From: Mammaliicoccus stepanovicii | Lineage (GTDB): Bacteria > Bacillota > Bacilli > Staphylococcales > Staphylococcaceae | Assembly (NCBI RefSeq): GCF_002902525.1 | Contig: NZ_PPQZ01000054.1 | Span: 1 to 51,262, forward strand | DNA length: 51,262 nt | Reading direction: 5' to 3' | In this document: in pieces, positions 42,515 to 50,621 of the stretch | How the letters are laid out: the number at the start of each line of letters is the position of its first letter | Numbering within the stretch: position 1 is the first letter of the stretch | Notes under the pieces: generated by a model | Seen by the model: the letters and a program-made list of their open reading frames with translations, nothing else | Databases searched by the model: none | Told to the model about the DNA's origin: nothing | Program-made: the position numbers and the translations under genes

Positions 42515-43720
42515 TTAATTTATTTCTGTTTGTACATTATGTTCTTTCGTAAATATAAGTAATATAAACGCTAATGCTATCGCAAGACTTGATACAAAGA
42601 ACACATTTCCTAAGCCAACTATATCACTCATAATACCCCCAAGTAAATTCCCTCCGAGTTGCCCAATTACCATCGCATTAGCAAAAAGTGTCGACGCATA
42701 GCCCGGAAATTCTGGTAATATATCTTGAAAGTAACTAATACCAAGCCCTAATAATATAGCTAAGAAAAATGCTAATGCAAGTTGTCCAATTAACATTGCA
42801 ACAAAATCATCAAATACACCGATACTAAAGTAATATCCAAAGCCAAAGATTGATCCTATCATAAGTAATGACTTTGTTTTAAAACGACTTGCAATGATGC
42901 CAAGGATAATCATAAAAGGCACTTCTAATCCTGCACATAAACTAGCTAAATATCCGACATGTGATTCATCATCCTTTAAATATTCAGTTACATATAATGG
43001 CATGTTCAATGTATACATCCATTGTCCAACATGTAACAAGATAAATGCTAAAAATGGAATAAGTAATGTTGGTTCTTTCATTAAATTTGGCGCTTTATTT
43101 TCTGTGAAATTACCAACTATATTGTGTATGACTTTCTTAGGCTCTTTATAGAAAATAATCAATAATACTAAAACTGTTAGAAATAGTATGACTGTACCAC
43201 CAAACAAGCCATCATAACCAAATATAGTAAGGAGTAATGTCCCAATTAACGGACCGAATAAGAAACCTAATGAAAATGTAGATCTCAATACTGTATTTGC
43301 AAAAATACTTCTGTCTTTATATGAAGATTCATTAATTGATTCACGTGCTGAGGCATACATTTGTGGCATAGCTGGCGCACCAAGACCTTGAAACATAGCA
43401 TATAGAACAATAAATATCCAAATTGTATGGATGTAGAAATAAATTGAAAAACAAAGCGCACCCATGATGAGTGCAGTAATAATTAAATATTTACGATTTA
43501 TCTTTCCACTATCTGAAAATCTTGCGACGATTGAATTAACTGTGAATGAGGCACTTGCTGCTAAAGCCATCAATAATCCATATTGTCCTTTAGTCATTCC
43601 CAATTGTTGGGTGGCATATAATACAAGAAAAGGCACTGTTATTGCAATGGCCATACCTAACAAACCCATATTAACAGTAAAGAGTTTATAATTCTTAATT
43701 TGAAAAAGTTTCAAAAACAT
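42515..43720 (-). CDS. MFS transporter, sugar-efflux (SetA/SetB)-like
   Basis: A 401-residue, 12-helix major facilitator. The segment ARFSDSGKINRKYLIITALIMGALCFSIY (loop 2-3, about 66-94) and YASARESINESSYKDRSIFANTVLRSTFSLGFLFGPLIGTLLL (about 125-167) resemble the Set sugar-efflux group. AGGAAG lies about 10 nt before the ATG. It is the first gene of a two-gene unit with DUF456. The substrate is unproven; efflux of sugars, glycosides or drugs are all possible. Confidence 0.77.
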   Translation of the reverse strand: MFLKLFQIKNYKLFTVNMGLLGMAIAITVPFLVLYATQQLGMTKGQYGLLMALAASASFTVNSIVARFSDSGKINRKYLIITALIMGALCFSIYFYIHTIWIFIVLYAMFQGLGAPAMPQMYASARESINESSYKDRSIFANTVLRSTFSLGFLFGPLIGTLLLTIFGYDGLFGGTVILFLTVLVLLIIFYKEPKKVIHNIVGNFTENKAPNLMKEPTLLIPFLAFILLHVGQWMYTLNMPLYVTEYLKDDESHVGYLASLCAGLEVPFMIILGIIASRFKTKSLLMIGSIFGFGYYFSIGVFDDFVAMLIGQLALAFFLAILLGLGISYFQDILPEFPGYASTLFANAMVIGQLGGNLLGGIMSDIVGLGNVFFVSSLAIALAFILLIFTKEHNVQTEIN

Positions 43721-43853
43721 GCATTCACAACTTCCTATTATTTGTTATTATGTATGTACTTTAATGCTAAACACATAGAACGTCAATCGTTATTTGTCAT
43801 ATTTATAACTTAAATGTAATATTATAAATATAAAAGAAAAAGGAGCTATTTAT

Positions 43854-44501
43854 ATGGAATATAAAGTAGATCATATTTCAGTAGGTAAAGTGACACATGT
43901 TACTTTTGAAAATAGTAAATCTAAACACACTGCCATCTTCAAAAAACCTTTCAAAGATAGTATGTTCCTTTCCGAAGTAGGGTTCATTGAAGATGAACAA
44001 GAATATAAAGGTCATGGCGGGCCAGAGAAAGCACTTTGTTTCTATAGTAAGGATAACTATGAATATTGGAATGATATTATTCATTTATTACCTCCTTACG
44101 CCATTTTCGGTGAAAATCTAACAGTTTCCGGACTTGATGAGCAATCTCTTCATATCGGTGATACATATCAACTTGGTGAAGCCATCATACAAGTATCTTG
44201 CCCTAGACAACCATGTGCTACAATTGCTCAAAGATACGACATTAAGGACTTAGTTAAACGTATGGCCGATAGTTGTAAAACAGGTTGTTACTTTAGAGTT
44301 TTAGAAGAAGGTATTGTCTCACAAGATGACAATTTAATCTTAATTTCAAAATATGAACCCTCTTTATCTATTTATGAATTAAATGATACACGTTATCATG
44401 ATAGTAAAAACAAACAACGTATTCAAAACATATTAAACCATAGTGGCATAAATGAAGAAACGAGAAATATATTTACAAAACTACTCAATAAAGCAAAATA
44501 A
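43854..44501 (+). CDS. MOSC-domain protein (YiiM-like)
   Basis: A 215-residue protein with a MOSC domain (about 20-155). Family hallmarks are YKGHGGPEKALCFYS, FGENLTVSGLDE (about 83-94) and the conserved Cys in SCPRQPCATIAQRY (about 116-129). MOSC domains carry a sulfur or bind molybdenum cofactor; YiiM-type proteins reduce N-hydroxylated compounds. AAAAGGAG precedes the ATG. The formate dehydrogenase elsewhere in the window shows that this organism uses a molybdenum or tungsten cofactor. Monocistronic with a strong terminator. Confidence 0.83.
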   Translation: MEYKVDHISVGKVTHVTFENSKSKHTAIFKKPFKDSMFLSEVGFIEDEQEYKGHGGPEKALCFYSKDNYEYWNDIIHLLPPYAIFGENLTVSGLDEQSLHIGDTYQLGEAIIQVSCPRQPCATIAQRYDIKDLVKRMADSCKTGCYFRVLEEGIVSQDDNLILISKYEPSLSIYELNDTRYHDSKNKQRIQNILNHSGINEETRNIFTKLLNKAK

Positions 44502-44546
44502 AAAAGGATTTTAGCATCTAATCACGTTGCTAAAATCCTTTTTTAT
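44500..44546. terminator. bidirectional terminator
   Basis: AAAAAGGATTTTAGCA (44501-44516) pairs perfectly with TGCTAAAATCCTTTTT (44528-44543). Confidence 0.9.
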
Positions 44547-45418
44547 TTTGCTTTTATGTCCATCTTGTTGATGTAACTTTTCAAAACTTCTATAAATGAG
44601 TTTACTTGTGGTAACTGTAGAACATTATGTTCGTAACAAATATATGTAGAGCGTGTTAACGGTTTTCTCATGATATTTAGTTTTTTAATTTCGAATAAAT
44701 CTTTATCTATGTCACCAATGACCATTTCAGGTAGAACTGTAACGCCTACTCCATTCAGCAATAACGCTTTACATGTTGCAATTTGATCAACTTTAATGAG
44801 TGCATGGTATTCTTTTTGAAAATAGTCTGCATACCATTCTTCGATTTGTTTTAAATAAATTGGTTCTGCTTGAAATTCAATCATTGGTAATAAATGCAGT
44901 TCTTGTTTGCGATTTTTAGGATAAATGAAATAATGTTGTTCGTTTAACAATAAATCATTTTGAACATTCATAACCTCATTACCTCTTACAACCATGACAT
45001 GGAAATCATTTTGGAATGATTTGATATGTTCACTGGAACCAATTTGAAGTTGTATATCAACATTTGGATATAGTTCGGTATATTGTCCAAGTACTTGTGG
45101 CAGAATTGTTTGACCAATTAATGAAGAAACGCCAATTGAAATACTCCCGTTGACTTCTCCCATTTTTGAATTGATTTTGTCTAATAACAACCGCTCTTCT
45201 TTAATCATTTTACGTGCATGTTCAATGACAAGTGAGCCTTCATTAGTTGTTATGAGTTGTTTTTTCGTTCTAATGAATATATCAATTCCAAAAAAATTCT
45301 CTATAGATTTCAACCTTTGACTAACCGCTGGCTGTGATATGTATAGAATGTCTGCAGCTTTTCTTAACGTTTTTACATCTTCTAATGTTACGAGTAATTT
45401 ATAGTCATCTACTTTCAA
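44543..45418 (-). CDS. LysR-family transcriptional regulator
   Basis: A 291-residue regulator with an N-terminal winged HTH (TLRKAADILYISQPAVSQRLKSIENFFGIDIFIR, about 17-50) and a periplasmic-binding-like effector domain. The TTG at 45418 is preferred because AAGGAG lies 8 nt upstream; the GTG three codons earlier is too close to it. It diverges from uppP, with a 170-bp gap. LysR genes often control the divergent neighbour, but a link to undecaprenyl phosphate recycling would be unusual, so the target may be elsewhere. Confidence 0.83.
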   Translation of the reverse strand: MKVDDYKLLVTLEDVKTLRKAADILYISQPAVSQRLKSIENFFGIDIFIRTKKQLITTNEGSLVIEHARKMIKEERLLLDKINSKMGEVNGSISIGVSSLIGQTILPQVLGQYTELYPNVDIQLQIGSSEHIKSFQNDFHVMVVRGNEVMNVQNDLLLNEQHYFIYPKNRKQELHLLPMIEFQAEPIYLKQIEEWYADYFQKEYHALIKVDQIATCKALLLNGVGVTVLPEMVIGDIDKDLFEIKKLNIMRKPLTRSTYICYEHNVLQLPQVNSFIEVLKSYINKMDIKAK

Positions 45419-45588
45419 TCGACACACTCCTTATTTCTTATATTATATCATGTTTTCAACGAACAATGGATGATTGATATCTCTACAACTTTAGACTGAA
45501 ATGTGATGAATTTTTCGATATAGAATTGAAACCAATTGCGTATTTCGTTATAGTTGACCATGTAATTTAAAATAGGAAGGATTATATT

Positions 45589-46410
45589 ATGGTCATTATA
45601 GAAATTATTAAGTATATTTTTCTTGGTCTATTACAAGGTATAACTGAACCAATACCCATTTCTTCAAGTGGACACCTTGTTATGGCACAAGAGTTTCTAG
45701 GATTACATACAGATGGGCTAACATTTGAAATTGTTGTAAACACCGCTTCATTAGTCGCAGTTCTCTTCTTATTTAGAAAAGATATCATTGAATTAATTAT
45801 AGACACCTTAAAATACTTAAAAGGTGAACGAACTGAAGCAGTTACAAAAAATTTCCAACTCGTGATTTATTTAATCATTGCGACGATCCCTGCAGGTATT
45901 TTAGGCGTTATATTTAAAGATATCATCGGCGATACTAAGAGTGTCATTATGGTTGGTATTATGTTAATTGTGACAGGTATTGCACTTTGGTTTATTAAAA
46001 ACAAACGCGGCCAAAAATTAGAACGTGATTTAACTCTGAAAGACGCAATTATTGTTGGTCTATTTCAAGCAATAGCATTAATACCTGGTATAAGCCGAAG
46101 TGGCGCTACAATTGTAGGCGCATTAGGCGTAGGTATGAATCAAAAAACAGCATTTAAATTCTCATTCTTACTATATATACCAGTCAGTTTAGGAACAGCA
46201 TTATTAGGTGTAAAAGACATGATTGACACACCTATTGATTCTACACTTATGATTTCTTACGTATTTGCCTTTATTGCTTCACTTATTGCGAGTTATTTCT
46301 CATTAAAATGGCTTAAAGGTATCATGGAACGTGGTCAATTAGGTATATTTAGCATTTACTGTTTCATAGTTGGACCACTCGCAATTATTCTCGCATTAAT
46401 CTTCTTATAA
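45589..46410 (+). CDS. uppP: undecaprenyl-diphosphatase
   Basis: A 273-residue membrane enzyme (BacA/UppP) that dephosphorylates undecaprenyl pyrophosphate to recycle the lipid carrier for peptidoglycan and teichoic acid; extra copies give bacitracin tolerance. Motif 1, QGITEPIPISSSGHLV (about 15-30), holds the catalytic Glu and Ser residues. Motif 2 is LIPGISRSGATIVGAL (about 164-179). The usual form of motif 1 is TEFLPISSTGH, so EPIPISSSGH is a mild variant. AGGAAGG precedes the ATG. Monocistronic. Confidence 0.92.
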   Translation: MVIIEIIKYIFLGLLQGITEPIPISSSGHLVMAQEFLGLHTDGLTFEIVVNTASLVAVLFLFRKDIIELIIDTLKYLKGERTEAVTKNFQLVIYLIIATIPAGILGVIFKDIIGDTKSVIMVGIMLIVTGIALWFIKNKRGQKLERDLTLKDAIIVGLFQAIALIPGISRSGATIVGALGVGMNQKTAFKFSFLLYIPVSLGTALLGVKDMIDTPIDSTLMISYVFAFIASLIASYFSLKWLKGIMERGQLGIFSIYCFIVGPLAIILALIFL

Positions 46411-46436
46411 AATCGCATGACACATTTATACAACTA

Positions 46437-46498
46437 AAAAATAAGGACAAAGCTGAACAAAATGATTTAATTTTGTTTCACCTTTGTCCTTATTTTTA
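46437..46498. terminator. bidirectional terminator
   Basis: AAAATAAGGACAAAG (46438-46452) pairs perfectly with CTTTGTCCTTATTTT (46482-46496), and an inner GAACAAAAT/ATTTTGTTTC stem extends it. Confidence 0.88.
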
Positions 46499-47044
46499 TT
46501 TAGGTTTATCTGCATTCATGATTTCGTGGAAGCAATAACGAATTCTCTTCTCTATTCCTTTAAAATCTGTTTCTAATTTGAACATAATTTCATGTGCTGT
46601 CACATAAGCTTTATGATATTGTGCTTTTGAAATTTTACGTTCTTTAAGCATTCTTTCTAAATCATCTTCATCGACAAGTTCGTATTCACCTGTCTTCGGT
46701 ATAACTAATACATCCAAACATAAATCTAGTGTTCTAGCATTCCCGAGTTGTGTGATGTTCCTCAAATTTACATCGAAATAATATTGCACTGGCTGATTCT
46801 GCTTATTGTACATGACTGTTATGCTGTATGGTTTCTTTTCTGGCAAAATTTGCATCCATTTATAACCATTCTCTGCAACAGTAATATCTTTACCTACTAC
46901 ATTCACAATTAAAGGTTCTTTAACTTCTACCATCGAAACAAGTCCTATAAGACCTTTAAAATGTGTTGTATTCAGCGCAACTTCTTTATACTCACGTTTA
47001 AGGAGACGTCGCCAATGACGTTTGTCAATATACTTTACTTTCAA
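46496..47044 (-). CDS. DUF402 family protein
   Basis: A 182-residue soluble protein of the DUF402 fold. The central VQYYFDVNLRNI (about 96-107), DLCLDVLVIPKTGEYELVDEDDLERML (about 117-143) resembles FomD and the nucleoside phosphatase NtdP, in which the Asp/Glu cluster binds divalent metal. It is not NtdP itself; the N-terminus KVKYIDKRHWRRLL differs. The start is TTG at 47044 with AAAGGAG about 10 nt upstream. The function is unknown, with phosphohydrolase activity likely. Confidence 0.75.
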   Translation of the reverse strand: MKVKYIDKRHWRRLLKREYKEVALNTTHFKGLIGLVSMVEVKEPLIVNVVGKDITVAENGYKWMQILPEKKPYSITVMYNKQNQPVQYYFDVNLRNITQLGNARTLDLCLDVLVIPKTGEYELVDEDDLERMLKERKISKAQYHKAYVTAHEIMFKLETDFKGIEKRIRYCFHEIMNADKPK

Positions 47045-47135
47045 AAGTTACCAACTCCTTTTGTACATTATATAAAAAACGCGAACTTATTCAAAGTATA
47101 ATACTTATGTTTTCGGAATTTCATTTAAAAATTCA

Positions 47136-47177
47136 AAAGAGAGCCTGTGACATATGCGATGTCTCAGACTCTCTTCA
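47136..47177 (-). terminator. terminator after the emrB-type gene
   Basis: A 17-bp imperfect stem (47137-47153 with 47159-47175, two mismatches; GAGAGNCTGNGACAT type) with a 5-nt loop. It follows the efflux operon on the minus strand and precedes T-rich sequence. Confidence 0.65.
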
Positions 47178-47192
47178 AAAAATAATATTTAA

Positions 47193-49085
47193 TTATTCGT
47201 GTGATATATAATGTGATTTTCCTTTTAAGAATAAACTTAAAATTAATGCAACTACACTAAAGAATGTAGCAACCCAGAAAGCATCATTAATACCTTGAAC
47301 TGTTGCTAATTTATTTAAGAAACCAAATAGTGCTGATGTTCCTTGTTCTTTTCCGCCCATTGATTCAGATAATGCTTTTATTTGTTCTTTAACAATTGGA
47401 CTTGTTGAATCTAAGTTATCAGACATATTTGCTAAGTGCGTTGTTGTATTTTGAGTCATAACAGTTACAAGAATAGCTGTTCCGATAGAACCGGCTAATT
47501 GTCTCGCTGTATTACTAATTGCATTACCATGCGGAATTAATCTTTGAGGTAATGAATTCATACCTGCAGTCATAATAGGCATCATGATAAAACTCATACC
47601 AAATGATCTGATGATATAAATAATGAGTATTGTTGAATATGGAGTATCCATATTTAACTGTGTAAGTTCCCAAGTAGCAATAGTCATAATAATAAGACCT
47701 GTTATAGCTAAAGGTTTAATACCGATTGTATCTAATAATTTACCTGCCACAGGACCCATGAAGCCCATTATTAAAGAACCTGGCAATAGTAATAGACCTG
47801 AATCTAATGGTGAAAAACCTCTTAAGTTTTGTAAATATATAGGTAGTAAAATCATACCACCAAATAAACTCATCGTAACAATTACATTAATCAGTGATGT
47901 CAATGTAAATCCTGAATATTTCAATGCTGACATATCTAACATCGGATTTTTCATTCTAATTTCATGTACTACAAATAGTGTCGTGAAAATGATACCTAAG
48001 ATTAATGTAATGCTCACAGTTGCTGAAGTCCAACCGTCATTACCAGCTTCACTAAATCCGTATAACAACATACCGAAACCTAGTGTACTGAATATAATAC
48101 CTTGGACGTCTGGTTTTGGATTAGAAGTTTTTTGATAAATTCTAAACCAGAAGTAACTAACAAGTATTGATACAACACCGATTAAGAACATACCATAGAA
48201 CATAATATTCCAATGATAGTTTTGCACGACCCAACCTGATAACGTTGGACCAATTGCAGGTGCTAATATAAATGCAATACCTAACGTACCCATTGCTGCC
48301 CCACGTTTTTCTGGTGGGAATATTGTCATGAATACATTTGAGCCAAGAGGCATTAATACACCTGCACCAACGGCTTGTATAACACGACCTGTCATCATCA
48401 TTGGGAAGTTAAATGAAATCGCACATAGTAATGATCCGATTGTGAATAAGAACATTGCAATAAGGAATAATCGTCTATATGAATATTTACTTATTAAGAA
48501 TGCACTTATCGGAATCAAAATACCATTAACTAACATGAAACCTGTCATTAACCATTGTCCTGTTGAAGCGGTAATACTAAATTCATTATTAATTACGGGC
48601 AAAGCCACATTTAATAACGTTTGATTTAAGATTGCAATAAACATACCAAACATCATCGCAAGTAAAATTTTGTTTCTTGATATACCTTTACCATAAACAA
48701 AATTCACGTAATTTTTTTTGATTTGTTCATTAATTGGTTCATCTTCATGAATTTCCATACCACGTTCTGACAAACCACCTTCGTCATCATCATGGTCTTG
48801 ATTTGACTCTTGGTCAGATTGTTTAACATCTTCAGTAGAAGTTGTTGTTACGTGATCTTGTTTAGAATGTTCACGAATGGATTCACTCTTCTTATTTAAC
48901 TCTTCGTCTTTCGACTTTACTTCATCATCTTTAGATTTCAATTGAATATCTTTCTCTTGTTTTTCTACATTTGATGAAGTACGAGGAGCTTTCGTGCTCT
49001 TTTTTCGCTTTAATACTAATGCGTTAATTCCAACCCATAAAAGGATTGCAATAATTATATAAGCCACCGTAAAGGTTGATGTCAT
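47193..49085 (-). CDS. emrB: 14-helix MFS multidrug exporter, EmrB/QacA type, with a long N-terminal extension
   Basis: A 630-residue DHA2-family proton antiporter. The transport body (from about residue 135) starts KILLAMMFGMFIAILNQTLLNVALP and has the motif C region FILAPAIGPTLSGWVV (about 270-285). Unusually it is preceded by an extra membrane helix (about 5-25), a KRKKS stop and about 100 highly charged, probably disordered residues rich in Lys, Glu, Asp and Ser. The start is firm: AAGGAGG lies 7 nt before the ATG. It follows the EmrA-like gene by 12 bp, and together they form a two-part pump controlled by the divergent TetR gene. Confidence 0.87.
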   Translation of the reverse strand: MTSTFTVAYIIIAILLWVGINALVLKRKKSTKAPRTSSNVEKQEKDIQLKSKDDEVKSKDEELNKKSESIREHSKQDHVTTTSTEDVKQSDQESNQDHDDDEGGLSERGMEIHEDEPINEQIKKNYVNFVYGKGISRNKILLAMMFGMFIAILNQTLLNVALPVINNEFSITASTGQWLMTGFMLVNGILIPISAFLISKYSYRRLFLIAMFLFTIGSLLCAISFNFPMMMTGRVIQAVGAGVLMPLGSNVFMTIFPPEKRGAAMGTLGIAFILAPAIGPTLSGWVVQNYHWNIMFYGMFLIGVVSILVSYFWFRIYQKTSNPKPDVQGIIFSTLGFGMLLYGFSEAGNDGWTSATVSITLILGIIFTTLFVVHEIRMKNPMLDMSALKYSGFTLTSLINVIVTMSLFGGMILLPIYLQNLRGFSPLDSGLLLLPGSLIMGFMGPVAGKLLDTIGIKPLAITGLIIMTIATWELTQLNMDTPYSTILIIYIIRSFGMSFIMMPIMTAGMNSLPQRLIPHGNAISNTARQLAGSIGTAILVTVMTQNTTTHLANMSDNLDSTSPIVKEQIKALSESMGGKEQGTSALFGFLNKLATVQGINDAFWVATFFSVVALILSLFLKGKSHYISHE

Positions 49086-49097
49086 ATTGCACCCTCC

Positions 49098-49745
49098 TTA
49101 ATTCTTGTGGATTCGAACTTCAACATTCATTCCTGGAACAACATTTGTTGATGGCTTAGAATCAAATGTGATTTTCACTGGAACAACTTGTGTCACCTTT
49201 GTATAGTTTCCATTACTATTTGATGATGGCATCAATGAGAAACTTGATGCAGTTGCTAATCCAACTTGAGACACTTTACCTTTAACACTAGCTTCTTGAC
49301 CATCGATGTATACGTCAACAGCCTGTCCTTCTTCGACATCTTCTACATCTTTATCGTCAATATTTGCAGTTACATATAAATCATCAAAGTTATATGCATA
49401 AGCAATTGGTGAACCTGCTTGGACTAAACTACCTTCAGATTCTGATTTTTTAACGATTGTGCTTTTATCTGGTGCATCGATATCCATTTTTTGTGGTTGA
49501 CCATCTTCGCCTTTACCACTTACTTCACCGATATTGTCACCTTTGTCATAAGTTTTACCTTCTTTAGCAGTGAACTTATCTAATTTACCTGAAACTGGGC
49601 TAGCGATTTTGATTTGCTCTCCATCCACCTTAGCATTTTCAGTTTTAACATAATTTGTTGCTTCACTATAGTAGTGGAATCCGACGAGTCCAATCGCCAC
49701 TAAAACTACTATCGTGATGACATTTACTAACACGATTTTTTTCAT
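49098..49745 (-). CDS. emrA: HlyD/EmrA-family membrane fusion protein
   Basis: A 215-residue adaptor with one N-terminal helix (about 4-24) and an extracellular biotinyl-lipoyl/beta-barrel part: YVKTENAKVDGEQIKIASPVSGKLDKF (about 30-56), then LYVTANIDDKDVEDVEEGQAVDVYIDG and a final VPGMNVEVRI. No long coiled-coil hairpin is present, as expected in a single-membrane bacterium. The frame is open 36 codons further upstream, but GGAGG lies 10 nt before the ATG at 49745. First gene of emrA-emrB. Confidence 0.85.
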   Translation of the reverse strand: MKKIVLVNVITIVVLVAIGLVGFHYYSEATNYVKTENAKVDGEQIKIASPVSGKLDKFTAKEGKTYDKGDNIGEVSGKGEDGQPQKMDIDAPDKSTIVKKSESEGSLVQAGSPIAYAYNFDDLYVTANIDDKDVEDVEEGQAVDVYIDGQEASVKGKVSQVGLATASSFSLMPSSNSNGNYTKVTQVVPVKITFDSKPSTNVVPGMNVEVRIHKN

Positions 49746-49808
49746 TACAATTTTTCCTCCAAATTTAAGTGATTTAACAATTATAATCCTCCTATGTAGC
49801 AATTTAAA

Positions 49809-49833
49809 CCAACAATTAGAATAAGTTTGTTGG
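49809..49833. promoter_or_regulatory. candidate TetR operator over the emrAB promoter
   Basis: CCAACAA (49809-49815) and TTGTTGG (49827-49833) are perfect 7-bp inverted arms 11 bp apart. They bracket the -10 box of the emrAB promoter, so a bound dimer would block RNA polymerase. Confidence 0.55.
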
Positions 49834-49846
49834 GTAAAATTGTCAG
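49818..49846 (-). promoter_or_regulatory. emrAB promoter
   Basis: On the minus strand CTGACA (49841-49846), a 17-bp spacer and TATTCT (49818-49823), about 75 bp before the emrA ATG. Confidence 0.6.
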
Positions 49847-49951
49847 AAAACAAAGATTTTTAATCGATATTCTGTTTAAAAGAATGTTTATAATGTCTAT
49901 TTGATTATAATTTTGTTAAAATATAGGGTATGCAACAAGTCGAGGTGAATC

Positions 49952-50503
49952 ATGAAAAAACATGCTAGACAACTTATCATCAATAATATGGTGTATTTAT
50001 TAGAGCAATATCACTTTGATGAAATCACAATAAAAATGCTTTGTGCAGAATGCGGTATTAATCGATCTACATTTTATGCACACTTTAAAGATAAATATGA
50101 AACGTATGAAGAGATTAAACGATTCCACATGGCAAATTATAATAGTTTAATGGATAACATAGAACGGTCTATCATAAATGATCCAGAGAACAGAAAAATA
50201 TATATTCAACAATACTTCACAAATATGTTTCATTACATCTATACGTACCAAAAATTCTTCACAAGTGTATTAGTACTACATCCACAAAGAGACTTTGTTG
50301 TCGATTTAATCAAATTAAAAAAAGTAAGATTCGAAATTCTTATTTCAAAAGCAGCTTCATTACAAGATGTTAATTTTTTCTTAGATTATACAATTGGTGG
50401 CCAAATAGCTTCTATATATAGTTGGCTTAAAGATGGTTGTCAAGAAGACCCTAAGAAAATGGCAGATATTATGTATAGAAATATCATTAAAATTAACAGA
50501 TAA
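49952..50503 (+). CDS. TetR-family transcriptional regulator
   Basis: A 183-residue repressor with an N-terminal HTH (ITIKMLCAECGINRSTFYAHFKDKYETYEEI, about 25-55) and a helical ligand/dimer domain of the TetR_C_7 type. GAGGTG precedes the ATG. It is divergent from emrAB and very likely represses it through the palindrome at 49809-49833. The inducing compound is unknown. A hairpin terminator follows directly. Confidence 0.87.
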   Translation: MKKHARQLIINNMVYLLEQYHFDEITIKMLCAECGINRSTFYAHFKDKYETYEEIKRFHMANYNSLMDNIERSIINDPENRKIYIQQYFTNMFHYIYTYQKFFTSVLVLHPQRDFVVDLIKLKKVRFEILISKAASLQDVNFFLDYTIGGQIASIYSWLKDGCQEDPKKMADIMYRNIIKINR

Positions 50504-50538
50504 AAAAGCTAATCCATATTTTTGGATTAGCTTTTTTT
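50502..50538. terminator. bidirectional terminator
   Basis: AAAAAAGCTAATCCA (50502-50516) pairs perfectly with TGGATTAGCTTTTTT (50523-50537). Confidence 0.88.
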
Positions 50539-50621
50539 CATTCTATTTTGCTAGATTTATCAATCTGGCTACTTAGCGCGCTTCTACTCTATCATTACCT
50601 AAATCGACTGTGTTCCATTAT

